Assembly (NCBI GenBank): GCA_035935115.1
Contig: DASYXK010000007.1
Location: 1-54,596, forward strand
Origin: TA-20 sp035935115
GTDB lineage: Archaea; Thermoproteota; Nitrososphaeria; Nitrososphaerales; Nitrosopumilaceae
DNA length: 54,596 nt
Reading direction: 5' to 3'
Below the pieces are notes generated by a model. The model saw only the letters and a list, made by a program, of their open reading frames with translations. It had not been told where the DNA came from and ran no database searches. Within the stretch, counting starts at the first letter, position 1, and the number at the start of each line of letters is the position of its first letter. Shown here one piece after another: positions 16,331 through 25,206 of this stretch. The translations under genes and the position numbers were made by a program.

Positions 16331-17524
16331 ATGGATTATAGAGCTAAAGTAGGCTTGCGTTTTATTACAAGACGTAAAGGTAGCTTAATTGCTGCAAGTC
16401 TTGCAGTATCAATTGCCATTTTGGTAGTACAGGTAAACTCTGTAATTTTCCAGGGTTTGTATAATGCAATTGTACGTGACCAAATAAACTATAGATTTGG
16501 GCATGTTTATATCACAAGAAACGAGAATTTCATAACAAAATCAGATAAAATGTTGGTAAACTGGCTTGAAAGAATTCCATATGTAGAAGCTGCTGCGCCA
16601 CGGCTTGATTCTAGCGCATCAGTTAACGCAACAGGATCTGGACAAACAGTTAGAGACTATGATGTTCCTGTAATTGGAGTAGATCCAGTTTTGGATACAC
16701 AAGCATCTACAATGTATACGACAGTAGGAGATGGACAGTATGTATCTTCAAGAAACTCTATTGTTCTTGGAGCTTTGGTAGCAAGAGATCTTGGAGATCC
16801 ACATGTAGGTGATAGCGTAAAATTAAAATTCAAAGATAGAAATGGTGCTGATCAGCTAAGACGATTTACTATAGTGGGAATTACGCAGACTGCTGGTTCT
16901 GTTGGTCTTGATAATAGTGTTATAATGAACATTGATACTTTGCGAGAAATATTGGGTAGACCGCATGAAACACAATCAATCATGGTTAGACTAAATGATC
17001 CAACAAAAGATCAAGTTGTTAAAGATCTTTTTCTTAATGCATTTCCAACTCGTTCAGACAACTTTAAAGCTCAAACAATTGAAGAATCTGCTGAAACAAC
17101 ACTTCGTGGATTCAGATCAGGTATTGCATTAATTAATTTAGTTGGATACTTTGGCATGATGTCTTCTGCATTTGCTGTTGTAACCATACAAATGATGCAA
17201 GTCACAAGTAAGACACGTGAGATTGGAATAATGAGAGCAATTGGATCAAAAAGAAAAGACATTCTGATCATATTCATCTTCCAAGGAATGGTAATTGGCG
17301 CTATAGGTGCCGGTCTTGGTACTGTTTTTGGTGTATCGTATACGGTTTATGCAAAAGAAACACACATGACATTCCAAGGAAGCTTGCCCTTAGAGGTATC
17401 TTATAACTGGCTTGGAATATTGCAGACAGACATTATGGCATTCATACTTGCTATAGTGGCATCAATTTATCCTGCATACAAGGCAACAAAACTACAACCA
17501 GTGGAGGCTATGCGATTTGGCTGA
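16331..17524 (+). CDS. MacB/FtsX-type ABC transporter permease
   Basis: A 397-residue permease with one N-terminal membrane helix (residues about 18-40), a large extracytoplasmic MacB_PCD-like domain (about 45-265) and three C-terminal helices of the FtsX fold (INLVGYFGMMSSAFAVVTI; GMVIGAIGAGLGTVFGV; IMAFILAIVASIYPAYKA). The motif TREIGIMRAIGSKR is characteristic of the family. Such mechanotransmitting systems extract or act on envelope lipids, lipoproteins or peptides. A TATA-like TTAAATATC near 16301-16309 is correctly spaced. The next gene starts 8 bp before its stop. Confidence 0.88.
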   Translation: MDYRAKVGLRFITRRKGSLIAASLAVSIAILVVQVNSVIFQGLYNAIVRDQINYRFGHVYITRNENFITKSDKMLVNWLERIPYVEAAAPRLDSSASVNATGSGQTVRDYDVPVIGVDPVLDTQASTMYTTVGDGQYVSSRNSIVLGALVARDLGDPHVGDSVKLKFKDRNGADQLRRFTIVGITQTAGSVGLDNSVIMNIDTLREILGRPHETQSIMVRLNDPTKDQVVKDLFLNAFPTRSDNFKAQTIEESAETTLRGFRSGIALINLVGYFGMMSSAFAVVTIQMMQVTSKTREIGIMRAIGSKRKDILIIFIFQGMVIGAIGAGLGTVFGVSYTVYAKETHMTFQGSLPLEVSYNWLGILQTDIMAFILAIVASIYPAYKATKLQPVEAMRFG

Positions 17525-18221
17525 TTCAGTTCTAGAGGTACGTAATGTAGACAAGATATTTGGTGAAGGAGAAACAGCTGTCTATGCATTAAAAAACGTG
17601 TCATTTTCCATAAAAAAAGGAGAATTCATTTTAATTGTTGGCAGCTCTGGGTCTGGCAAATCAACACTACTGAACATGATTGGACTTTTAGATAGACCTA
17701 CAAATGGTCAAGTCTTCATCGATGGAATAGACACTTCTAATCTTAATGATAATCAGGCTTCATCATTTAGAAATTCCAAACTTGGATTCATTTTTCAATT
17801 TTCAAATCTACTTTCAGATTTAACAGTTCTAGAAAATGTAATTCTTCCAAGACAAATACAAAGAACTGATACAAATGCAACCGAAGAAGCAAAGTCATTA
17901 CTAAAGACAGTTGGCTTGGAAAATCAAATGAACAAATATGCAAACAAAGTATCTGGTGGTCAAGCACAAAGAGTAGCTATTTGCAGATCTCTTATCAATA
18001 AACCGGCAATAGTTTTAGCTGATGAACCAACCGGAAATTTAGATTCCTTATCAGCACAGACAACTGTTCAGTTAATGAAATCTCTTAATAGAAAACTGGG
18101 ACATACTTTCATAATAGTAACACATGATCGTCCACAATTTGGTGATGTTGATAAAATAATTACAATTAAAGATGGTAGAATTATCGATGATGAGATGATG
18201 GAGGTTCCAGCAGTAAATTGA
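17517..18221 (+). CDS. MacB/LolD-type ABC transporter ATP-binding protein
   Basis: A 234-residue ATPase with Walker A GSSGSGKST (about 42-50), Q-loop in FIFQFSNLL, signature VSGGQAQRVAI and Walker B IVLADEPTGNLDS, followed by the switch His in VTHD. The sequence DEPTGNLDS and the length are typical of the LolD/MacB/FtsE group. It starts with TTG inside the permease gene and ends overlapping the third gene, so the three form one translationally coupled operon. Confidence 0.93.
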   Translation: MADSVLEVRNVDKIFGEGETAVYALKNVSFSIKKGEFILIVGSSGSGKSTLLNMIGLLDRPTNGQVFIDGIDTSNLNDNQASSFRNSKLGFIFQFSNLLSDLTVLENVILPRQIQRTDTNATEEAKSLLKTVGLENQMNKYANKVSGGQAQRVAICRSLINKPAIVLADEPTGNLDSLSAQTTVQLMKSLNRKLGHTFIIVTHDRPQFGDVDKIITIKDGRIIDDEMMEVPAVN

Positions 18222-19867
18222 TCTACAAAACCATTGTTATAGCTATGATATTTCTATTAGGACAAATAATAATCCCAAGCTATGCAAGTGCTCCAGAACA
18301 TCTTGCACCGGGAGTATCACCTTTTGAACATGCATTTAATGACATAAAATTCCTTGATGCATATTTTGGAACATCATCGGGAAAAATCGAAGTGCAACCA
18401 GGCGACAAGAATGTACCATTTACAATTGTATTCTCAAATGTAGGATCAGAAGATATTGCTGGAATAAAGGGATTGCTTAGTTTACCGGTTGGATTTTCTC
18501 CAACCACTATTAATGCTAATGCAGGTCTAATAGAAGCAGACAATACCCAAGTTGCAACAAGCGGATCATCATTTTTCCTAACATTCTTTGTTAATGTAGA
18601 TAAAAATACAAACGTCAATTCCTATTCTGGAACGGTTCAAGTAACCTATTCTAGAGTAAGGGAAAACGGATCTCACACCAATTACTTTGACTTTAATTTT
18701 AAGGTCCCAGGAAAAAGTGTTCTAAACATGAAAGCAGAAAATCAATTCATACAGCCTGCATCAAACAACCAGATTACGGTTCAAGTCTCAAATGATGGTA
18801 CAGCAAGCCTTAACAACATAGACATTACACTCAATCCGCAACAATCTAACTCCACTTCATCTAGTTTACAAAATGTCGTAATAGATCAAAACCACTGGAA
18901 CATAGGAACAGTTGCTGCCCAATCCTCAAGTACATTTTCATTTAATATTTTTGTACCACAGGATATTGCAGGACGAACTTTGCACATACCGCTGGGTATA
19001 ACATACTTTGACGGGCAGGGAAATCAAGTAACAACTTCTAGACTGGTAGATCTAATTGTGGGACCAGCAAGCTCAACTTTTGTTGTCAGACTCTCAACCC
19101 CTTCTTATCTAATGATGGGAGTTATGCAAAATCTTACTCTTGGACTAGAAAATCTTTCCCCATCCAAGATCTCTGATATATCCATCACACTCATACCAAG
19201 CTCTTCAAATCTTAAAATTTTACAGGATCCAAGGTGGTTCATAAACAACATAAATCCGCTAGAGAGGACTGGGTTGAATATTCCCGTATTTGCTGATAAA
19301 AATATATCAAATCAAGCTGTTAACTTTGACGTTAACATTCAGTATACAAAGGATGGTTCCACAGTAATCGAAAAGCAGAGCTTTGCCACATATATCAGAC
19401 CAGTGATAGATATCTCAGTGTATGGAGTAGATGTAATGAATATTGGTGGCAAGCAAAACATCATAGGAAATATTCTAAATCAAGGAAACATCAAAGGACA
19501 ATTTGCTACTGTAACTATACAACCAATTGATAATTCAAAGATCAAAAAATCCATTCAATATATTGGAGATATAGATATTGATGCTCCAACCCCATTTAAC
19601 ATACCAATTGATTTTACAGGTAATCCATTATTTGGAGAAAACAAGGTAGTTGTTACTGTGACATACAAGGATTCACTTTTGCAACCACATACGATAATAC
19701 AAGAGAATACCATAACCTTAAAAAATCCAACACCTCAGACAAACGACACTTCTCAACTTCAACTCATTATTCTTGTTGCTATAGCTGCTGGAATAGGAGG
19801 TATTGTATTCAAAATACGTAAGGCAAAACTTCCAATCATAAAGAAAGTAGCTAAAAATTCAAGCTAA
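18218..19867 (+). CDS. Exported CARDB/NEW3-like protein with C-terminal membrane anchor
   Basis: A 549-residue partner of the ABC transporter. A signal peptide ends near YASAP (about 25). The mature part contains several Ig-like modules related to NEW3/CARDB or S-layer accessory domains (FTIVFSNVGSEDIAGIKG; ITVQVSNDGTASLNN; LTLGLENLSPSKISDI). Near the end LIILVAIAAGIGGIVFKI is a membrane helix followed by a Lys-rich cytoplasmic tail. It probably faces outward, displaying or receiving whatever the MacB-like pump handles. Substrate unknown. Confidence 0.75.
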   Translation: MIYKTIVIAMIFLLGQIIIPSYASAPEHLAPGVSPFEHAFNDIKFLDAYFGTSSGKIEVQPGDKNVPFTIVFSNVGSEDIAGIKGLLSLPVGFSPTTINANAGLIEADNTQVATSGSSFFLTFFVNVDKNTNVNSYSGTVQVTYSRVRENGSHTNYFDFNFKVPGKSVLNMKAENQFIQPASNNQITVQVSNDGTASLNNIDITLNPQQSNSTSSSLQNVVIDQNHWNIGTVAAQSSSTFSFNIFVPQDIAGRTLHIPLGITYFDGQGNQVTTSRLVDLIVGPASSTFVVRLSTPSYLMMGVMQNLTLGLENLSPSKISDISITLIPSSSNLKILQDPRWFINNINPLERTGLNIPVFADKNISNQAVNFDVNIQYTKDGSTVIEKQSFATYIRPVIDISVYGVDVMNIGGKQNIIGNILNQGNIKGQFATVTIQPIDNSKIKKSIQYIGDIDIDAPTPFNIPIDFTGNPLFGENKVVVTVTYKDSLLQPHTIIQENTITLKNPTPQTNDTSQLQLIILVAIAAGIGGIVFKIRKAKLPIIKKVAKNSS

Positions 19868-19897
19868 AGTTATATTTAGTACAGGTGATTTTTGTTC

Positions 19898-20290
19898 ATG
19901 ACTTGGGATGAAATTGAGGTCCCAAAAGAAATCAGACCTTTTATGCTTGGAGATGCTGAAGAAACAAAACTAGGACAAAAAAATGGCGCACATAAACAGT
20001 ATCGATATGGTAATTTACACATACGAGAATATGGCGACAAGTATCTGATCCATATGGATGAGATTGATCCACGCAAAGATCCGCTTGGTCATCTTATAGT
20101 AGATGCTCCGGAGGTCTTGATTGGTTTTGCATCAGCATTTTTTGGAGGAAAACAAATTGCATCACAAATCTACAAAATACAAAAAAATTCAAAGATTACA
20201 AAAGGTACCTCATTATTTGGAGGTCTCCTGGCATCAGTTGCGCTTGGCTATATAGGATATTCTCTTACTAAAAAGATTAAAAATTTTTAG
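19898..20290 (+). CDS. Conserved-looking small membrane protein upstream of UbiB-like kinase
   Basis: About 130 residues from ATG 19898, chosen over the TTG at 19892 because a TATA-like TTATATTTAG (19870-19879) lies about 25 nt upstream. The N-terminal 75 residues are soluble and charged (WDEIEVPKEIRPFMLGDAEETK, repeated Tyr and His). Two hydrophobic segments follow (VLIGFASAFFGG and LFGGLLASVALGYIGYSL). No family is recognised. It is immediately followed by a Shine-Dalgarno and the UbiB-like gene, so the two probably form an operon. Confidence 0.6.
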   Translation: MTWDEIEVPKEIRPFMLGDAEETKLGQKNGAHKQYRYGNLHIREYGDKYLIHMDEIDPRKDPLGHLIVDAPEVLIGFASAFFGGKQIASQIYKIQKNSKITKGTSLFGGLLASVALGYIGYSLTKKIKNF

Positions 20291-20295
20291 GAGGA
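20289..20295 (+). promoter_or_regulatory. Strong Shine-Dalgarno AGGAGGA before an ATT start
   Basis: AGGAGGA overlaps the stop codon of the preceding gene and is 7 nt before ATT at 20303, in frame with the UbiB-like gene. A sequence this close to the anti-SD is rare elsewhere in the window, where most first genes look leaderless, and it argues that translation begins at ATT 20303 and not at the TTG 20342. Confidence 0.65.
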
Positions 20296-20302
20296 ATATA
20301 CC

Positions 20303-21856
20303 ATTTCAAAACTTAGAACAATAAAGATTTTTTTTAAACTCTTGCCTCTCATTTTAATTCTAAGAAAAGATAGAAGAGAATGGGTTAGAAAAGAGGGTAA
20401 AAATATCAAAGTTGAAAGATTTCAAAAAAATGCTCGCAAAGTTCTTAATACTTTTGTGTCACTAGGTCCTGTTTATATAAAACTGGGTCAATGGCTTTCT
20501 TCAAGAGCTGACATTTTGCCTCAACCATATATGGAAGAGCTTGCAAAACTTCAAGACGATGTACCAGCTGCACCTTTTGATCAAGTAAAACCAATCATAG
20601 AAAAAGATCTTGGACCCCTAGAACAAAACTTTGATTATGTCAATACCACCGTTGTTTACGGTGCTTCGCTTGGACAAGTGTATCTTGCCAAGATTAAGGA
20701 AAAAGATGTAATTATAAAAGTAAGAAGACCAAACATTGACAAAATTGTAGAAGAAGACATTAGGGTTCTTAAAAAAATTATTCCTGTTGCGATGAAGTTT
20801 GTAGATCCCAATCTACGATATTCAGCAGAAGCAATGCTTGCACAATTCATAGAAACAATACATGAAGAAATGGATTATAGGATTGAATCTCAAAATCTAA
20901 AGACAATTAAAAGAAATTTTCGTTCAGATCCCAAAATAATAATTCCCTCTGTAATAGATGATCATTCCACAGAACACGTACTTACTATGGAGTACATTCC
21001 TGGAATAAAAATAACCAATGTAAAAGCACTTGATGAGGTTGGGTTAGACAGAGCACAGCTTGTAATTAGAGTGCACAAAGTATTTTTTACAATGCTTTTG
21101 CACCATAACATCTTTCATGCTGACCCCCACCCTGGTAACATATCCGTGGCTAATGACGGTTCTTTGATTTTGTATGATTTTGGGATGGTAGGAAGACTAG
21201 ATAATGAAACTCGTCTCAAACTAATCAGGTTGTATCTGTCCCTTGTTGAAAAAGATCCTCCACGAACTGTCAGTGCCATGGATGAACTTGGAATGCTACT
21301 TCCTGGTTACAATCGTTCTATAATAGAAAAAGGGATTGCAATGTCCATTCAGGCAATGCATGGGACCAAAGTAGACAAAATGGAAGTAAGAGCACTGATG
21401 GATCTTGCAAACAAGACAATGAGCAGATTTCCATTTAAGCTTCCAAAACATCTGGCACTTTACATGAGGATGGCATCAATACTTGAAGGAATTTATCATA
21501 CTCACAAAGTCAATTTCAAATTCATCAATGTCTTACAAAATATTTTGGAAGAGGAAAATCTCATTAAAGATGCATATATCGAGGAGCTAAAAATTTCACT
21601 TGACAAATTTGCAAAATCAATCAATGATGTAATTGCTATTGCACCTGAACTCAAACAATATCTTGAAGAAAAAAGATCTGCTCAATACCAACCAAAAAAA
21701 TTATCTAGAAACATTTTGCTTTCCGGAAGCATACTTTCTGCAGCTGTATTTGTTGGTTCAACAGTACTTTATGGAAATAATCAACTTGTAGGAGAGATTG
21801 GAATGATTGGTTCTGTAGTTATAATGTTAGCTGCAGTATTGATACGAGAACACTAG
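20303..21856 (+). CDS. ABC1/UbiB family atypical protein kinase-like protein
   Basis: A membrane-linked kinase-like protein of about 517 residues if started at ATT 20303 (SKLRTIKIFFKLLPL follows), or 504 from TTG 20342. Family motifs are complete: YIKLGQWLSSRADILP (KxGQ region), ASLGQVYLAK (Ala-rich nucleotide loop), VIIKVRRP (lysine), EMDYRIESQN, HNIFHADPHPGNI (catalytic loop) and LYDFGMVGRL (DFG-like). Two C-terminal membrane helices are present. UbiB/ADCK proteins support isoprenoid quinone synthesis or lipid handling; in an archaeon a role with menaquinone-type or isoprenoid lipids is plausible but unproven. Confidence 0.88.
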   Translation: MSKLRTIKIFFKLLPLILILRKDRREWVRKEGKNIKVERFQKNARKVLNTFVSLGPVYIKLGQWLSSRADILPQPYMEELAKLQDDVPAAPFDQVKPIIEKDLGPLEQNFDYVNTTVVYGASLGQVYLAKIKEKDVIIKVRRPNIDKIVEEDIRVLKKIIPVAMKFVDPNLRYSAEAMLAQFIETIHEEMDYRIESQNLKTIKRNFRSDPKIIIPSVIDDHSTEHVLTMEYIPGIKITNVKALDEVGLDRAQLVIRVHKVFFTMLLHHNIFHADPHPGNISVANDGSLILYDFGMVGRLDNETRLKLIRLYLSLVEKDPPRTVSAMDELGMLLPGYNRSIIEKGIAMSIQAMHGTKVDKMEVRALMDLANKTMSRFPFKLPKHLALYMRMASILEGIYHTHKVNFKFINVLQNILEEENLIKDAYIEELKISLDKFAKSINDVIAIAPELKQYLEEKRSAQYQPKKLSRNILLSGSILSAAVFVGSTVLYGNNQLVGEIGMIGSVVIMLAAVLIREH

Positions 21857-22240
21857 CTATTCTATCGTAATATCTTTGCCGTGTTTTACTGGAATCTTTA
21901 GAGTAAGAACACCATTGTGGTATTTTGCAGAACCTTCAAGATCTTCGCCTTCATTTACATCAACTGGAAGTCGGATTTTTTTATCAATTGCCTGTGGTCT
22001 TTGATGCCAGATTACTGTTCCATCATGGTCTGTCTCTCGCGTTGCATTAATTGATAGGATGTTCCCACGTATTCTTAATTTGATATCCTTTTTGTCAAAG
22101 CCTGGAAGATCAATAGTTACTATGATGTTATCATTTTCAAGCTGTACATCGATTGGTGGAAGTACAAACTCGTAAAACTCTCTTGATTTGTTGCCTATTT
22201 CTTTCATGACTTCTTTTGCCATATAACGTACTAAGCCCAT
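21857..22240 (-). CDS. Small heat shock protein Hsp20
   Basis: A 127-residue alpha-crystallin protein. The domain spans about 30-120 with NIIVTIDLPGFDKKDIKLRI and NGVLTLKIPVK, and the C-terminus ends with ITI, the I-x-I motif used for oligomer assembly. It is an ATP-independent holdase chaperone. The N-terminal arm is short. A minus-strand TATA-like box (complement of 22265-22273) lies 25-30 nt before the start. It is divergent from tmk. Confidence 0.92.
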   Translation of the reverse strand: MGLVRYMAKEVMKEIGNKSREFYEFVLPPIDVQLENDNIIVTIDLPGFDKKDIKLRIRGNILSINATRETDHDGTVIWHQRPQAIDKKIRLPVDVNEGEDLEGSAKYHNGVLTLKIPVKHGKDITIE

Positions 22241-22322
22241 TTTGATATAATAAAGTCTTTTTTAGTTATAAACCTTATAGTAAATTCACAATTTATCTAC
22301 TTCCCAATTCAATTACAATCAA

Positions 22323-22901
22323 ATGATTATAGTTATTGAAGGATTTGATCAAGCAGGAAAAAGAACTCAATCAGAACTTTTAGCGAAATCTTTGAAAGCA
22401 AGAAAATTAAAATGCAAAATTTTTAGCTTCCCCGATTATACTACACCAATAGGAAAAGAAATCAAACACTATCTTATTGGAAAAAGAAAATTTCCTCCCC
22501 AAGTAATACATTGTTTACTTGCTGCAAACAGATGGGAAAAATTAAAGGAAATACAAGATGCATTATCAAAAAATTATATTTTGATAATGAATAGATATTA
22601 CCAATCTAATTTAGTCTATGGCAAGGCAAATGGTCAAGATCTAAAATGGCTTTTAAATCTTGATTCAGGTCTTCCAAAAGAAAATTTAGTGATTCTTCTT
22701 GATGTAAAATCAAAGGATTCATTTTCACGCAAAAAAACTAGACGTGATAAATTTGAAAAAGACAAAGAATTTGCACAAAAAATAATTTATACTTATAGAA
22801 CATTAGCAAAAAAGTTTGGATGGAAAATAGTAAATGCCTCACAAACTCAAGAACAAGTACACAAAGCTATCAAGGAAATAGCTCTAAAACATATAAAATA
22901 A
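22323..22901 (+). CDS. tmk: Thymidylate kinase
   Basis: A 192-residue dTMP kinase that makes dTDP from dTMP and ATP. P-loop GFDQAGKRT at residues 7-15, the catalytic-site NRYYQSN corresponding to the DR(Y/H) motif, and the lid region KSKDSFSRKKTRRDKFE with the conserved arginines. It is the first gene of an operon with the HD hydrolase (3-bp gap) and the UMP kinase. Confidence 0.85.
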   Translation: MIIVIEGFDQAGKRTQSELLAKSLKARKLKCKIFSFPDYTTPIGKEIKHYLIGKRKFPPQVIHCLLAANRWEKLKEIQDALSKNYILIMNRYYQSNLVYGKANGQDLKWLLNLDSGLPKENLVILLDVKSKDSFSRKKTRRDKFEKDKEFAQKIIYTYRTLAKKFGWKIVNASQTQEQVHKAIKEIALKHIK

Positions 22902-22904
22902 AAA

Positions 22905-24155
22905 ATGACAAAAAAATATCTAGAAATTGTTGATCCAATTCATGACTTTATAAGAATTTATGAATCTGAAATCAAAATAATAGACACTCCTATTTTTCAG
23001 AGATTGCGCAGAATAAGACAACTTGCAGGTGCACATCTGGTCTATCCAAGTGCACAACATTCTAGATTTGAGCATTCACTTGGAGTAACACATGTTGCAG
23101 GTCATGCAGCAACAGTACTCAAAGATAAAGGATTTTTGAATTCAGACGATGTTGCAAACCTGAGAATGGGGGGTCTCTTACATGATTTAGGCCATGGACC
23201 TTTCTCTCATTTATTTGAGGAAGTTTTACAAAAAAGAAAAAAAATCTCACATGAAGAAATTGGTAAGAAAATCATACTACAAACTGAGATTGGAGATTTG
23301 TTATCAAAATCTGGTTTTGATAAGAAGTTCCTAGCTGATCTTGCCTTTGGAAATTCTAAACATCAATTTATGAATGAAATCATATCTGGCGGTCTTAGTG
23401 CTGATATGATGGATTATCTGCCACGAGATGGATATTTTACTGGTGCAGAACACGCTAAAATTGATTTTAAAAGAATAATTCAGTCCCTGGATGTACACGA
23501 AAAAAAACTCTCACTTGATAAATCTGCACTTTATTCTTTTGAATCTATGATGATTTCAAGATATCAAATGTTTAAGGCTGTTTATTATCACAAAACTGTA
23601 CGATCTGCAGAAGTCATGTTGATAGAATCAATGAATCTTGCAGATAATGAACTTGATCTTACTTCTACTAATCTTGATAATTACATTAAACTGACTGATG
23701 AATTTGTAATTTCAAAACTAGTATCTCTTCCAGAAAAATCTTCAGACCTTAGAAGGGCAAGACAGCTAGCAAAAGATTACCAAGAACGTAGACTACTAAA
23801 ATGTGTCTTTGAAAAAATTCTTGCACGTCATGATCTAATAGGAAAAATAAAAACATTGGATATAAAAAAACAAATCTCTAAAAAATCCAAAGTGGACGAG
23901 TCAGAAATTTTTATTGATGTGTCCATGACTCCATCCATACCCCTTACACCTTCGAAAAAAGAATCAGAGTCAATAATACTCACGTCAAAAAAAGGCACAC
24001 TTTCTACGGAAGCATATGAGCTCCCAATATCAGAAATACCGCTTGTCTTTGCAATTTCAGGATTTATGAACATCTTACGAGTTTATACAGCACAAAAAAA
24101 CAGAAAAAAGGTTGAAATTGCAGCACAGATCATCCTTGGTGAAAACAAATTATGA
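22905..24155 (+). CDS. HD-domain phosphohydrolase, SAMHD1/dNTPase-like
   Basis: A 416-residue HD protein. The metal-binding His and HD are in HSRFEHSLGVTHVAG and GGLLHDLGHGPFSHLFE, and the distal Asp in SADMMDYLPRDGYFTG; these sequences are those of the SAMHD1-like deoxynucleotide triphosphohydrolase family. The C-terminal 100 residues are charged and partly low in complexity. It sits between tmk and pyrH, so it may trim excess dNTPs while its neighbours phosphorylate pyrimidine nucleotides. Substrate not proven. Confidence 0.85.
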   Translation: MTKKYLEIVDPIHDFIRIYESEIKIIDTPIFQRLRRIRQLAGAHLVYPSAQHSRFEHSLGVTHVAGHAATVLKDKGFLNSDDVANLRMGGLLHDLGHGPFSHLFEEVLQKRKKISHEEIGKKIILQTEIGDLLSKSGFDKKFLADLAFGNSKHQFMNEIISGGLSADMMDYLPRDGYFTGAEHAKIDFKRIIQSLDVHEKKLSLDKSALYSFESMMISRYQMFKAVYYHKTVRSAEVMLIESMNLADNELDLTSTNLDNYIKLTDEFVISKLVSLPEKSSDLRRARQLAKDYQERRLLKCVFEKILARHDLIGKIKTLDIKKQISKKSKVDESEIFIDVSMTPSIPLTPSKKESESIILTSKKGTLSTEAYELPISEIPLVFAISGFMNILRVYTAQKNRKKVEIAAQIILGENKL

Positions 24156-24829
24156 GAAAACGAATTGTCATAAAATTGTCTGGTAGCTTGTTTGGAATGG
24201 AGGATGAAAAAATACTCAAGGATTATGCCACATTTTTCGTTAGGATATCAAAGATTTGTCAACCAATTATTATCGCAGGAGGAGGCAAAATTGCAAGACA
24301 TTACATTACACATGCAAGATCCTCGGGCGCAGATGAATCTACCCTCGATGAACTTGGTATCGAAGTATCAAGACTTAATGCTAAACTTTTGATCTATGCA
24401 ATACAGGATAAAGCATATCCTCATCCTCCCACTAATCTAAAAGAAGTTACACACGCTGCAGATAGTGGATTAATAGTAATAACTGGCGGTTTACATCCAG
24501 GTCAGAGTACCAATGCAACAGCAGCACTTATTGCGGAAAAGGTAAGAGCGTCTATATTTTTGAATGCTACAGACGTTGACGGAGTCTATGATTCAGATCC
24601 AAACAAGAATAAAAATGCAAAAAAATTCAAGCGAATAAATCTGAAAAAACTTCGTAATATGCTTGTACACCAAGAATCCATTGCTGGTGGTTATGACTTG
24701 ATGGATATTGTTGCACTCAAAGTAATTGAACGATCCAAAATCAAAACACGTATCATAAAAGCAGATGTTAAAACTTTAGAGAAAGCAATAAAAGGTTCTC
24801 CTGAAGGAACTGAAATTATACTAACCTGA
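24152..24829 (+). CDS. pyrH: UMP kinase (archaeal type)
   Basis: A 225-residue amino acid kinase family enzyme converting UMP to UDP. Visible motifs are KLSGSLFG at the N-terminus, IIAGGGKIARHYI, GGLHPGQSTNATAALIAEKV and NATDVDGVYDSDP. The ATG overlaps the stop of the HD gene (ATGA), indicating translational coupling. Its end overlaps the convergent hypothetical gene by 14 bp. Confidence 0.92.
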   Translation: MRKRIVIKLSGSLFGMEDEKILKDYATFFVRISKICQPIIIAGGGKIARHYITHARSSGADESTLDELGIEVSRLNAKLLIYAIQDKAYPHPPTNLKEVTHAADSGLIVITGGLHPGQSTNATAALIAEKVRASIFLNATDVDGVYDSDPNKNKNAKKFKRINLKKLRNMLVHQESIAGGYDLMDIVALKVIERSKIKTRIIKADVKTLEKAIKGSPEGTEIILT

Positions 24830-25145
24830 CTTTTCCTGTAAATTCGGGCATACCTGCAGCAATTGCTTTTTTCATAATTTCCTTTGCCTCAATTTCGTTC
24901 AAAGTTTTGGATTGGGCTTTGGCATATCCCTCATCATCTACTATTACTGTAATCCAACCATCTGATTTTTGAACAACAGCCACTAATTCCTGCTCGCCCA
25001 CAGGCACAAACTTTCCTTCTGATTTTTTTACTGTGAGTGTAAGCATAGCAAAGCCTGCATGGGAAAATAGGTTCATCTGAGATTTTCTTGCTCTTTCTTG
25101 TCCTATCTTAATAGCCTGATGATATTGCACAAAATTACCTTCCAA
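24816..25145 (-). CDS. Hypothetical soluble protein
   Basis: A 109-residue protein without signal peptide or membrane helix. It contains a beta-rich middle (FAMLTLTVKKSEGKFVPVGE, then WITVIVDDEGYAKAQS) and a C-terminal helix with KEIMKKAIAAGM. It has an alpha/beta pattern like small cytosolic archaeal proteins, but I do not recognise the family. It is convergent with pyrH and its start is 61 bp from the divergent LEA-like gene. Confidence 0.65.
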   Translation of the reverse strand: MEGNFVQYHQAIKIGQERARKSQMNLFSHAGFAMLTLTVKKSEGKFVPVGEQELVAVVQKSDGWITVIVDDEGYAKAQSKTLNEIEAKEIMKKAIAAGMPEFTGKVRLV

Positions 25146-25206
25146 ACTTTGACTAAAAGTCTTTGCCGCTTAATATTTATGTAAAGAACAAATCCTATCA
25201 ATAAAC

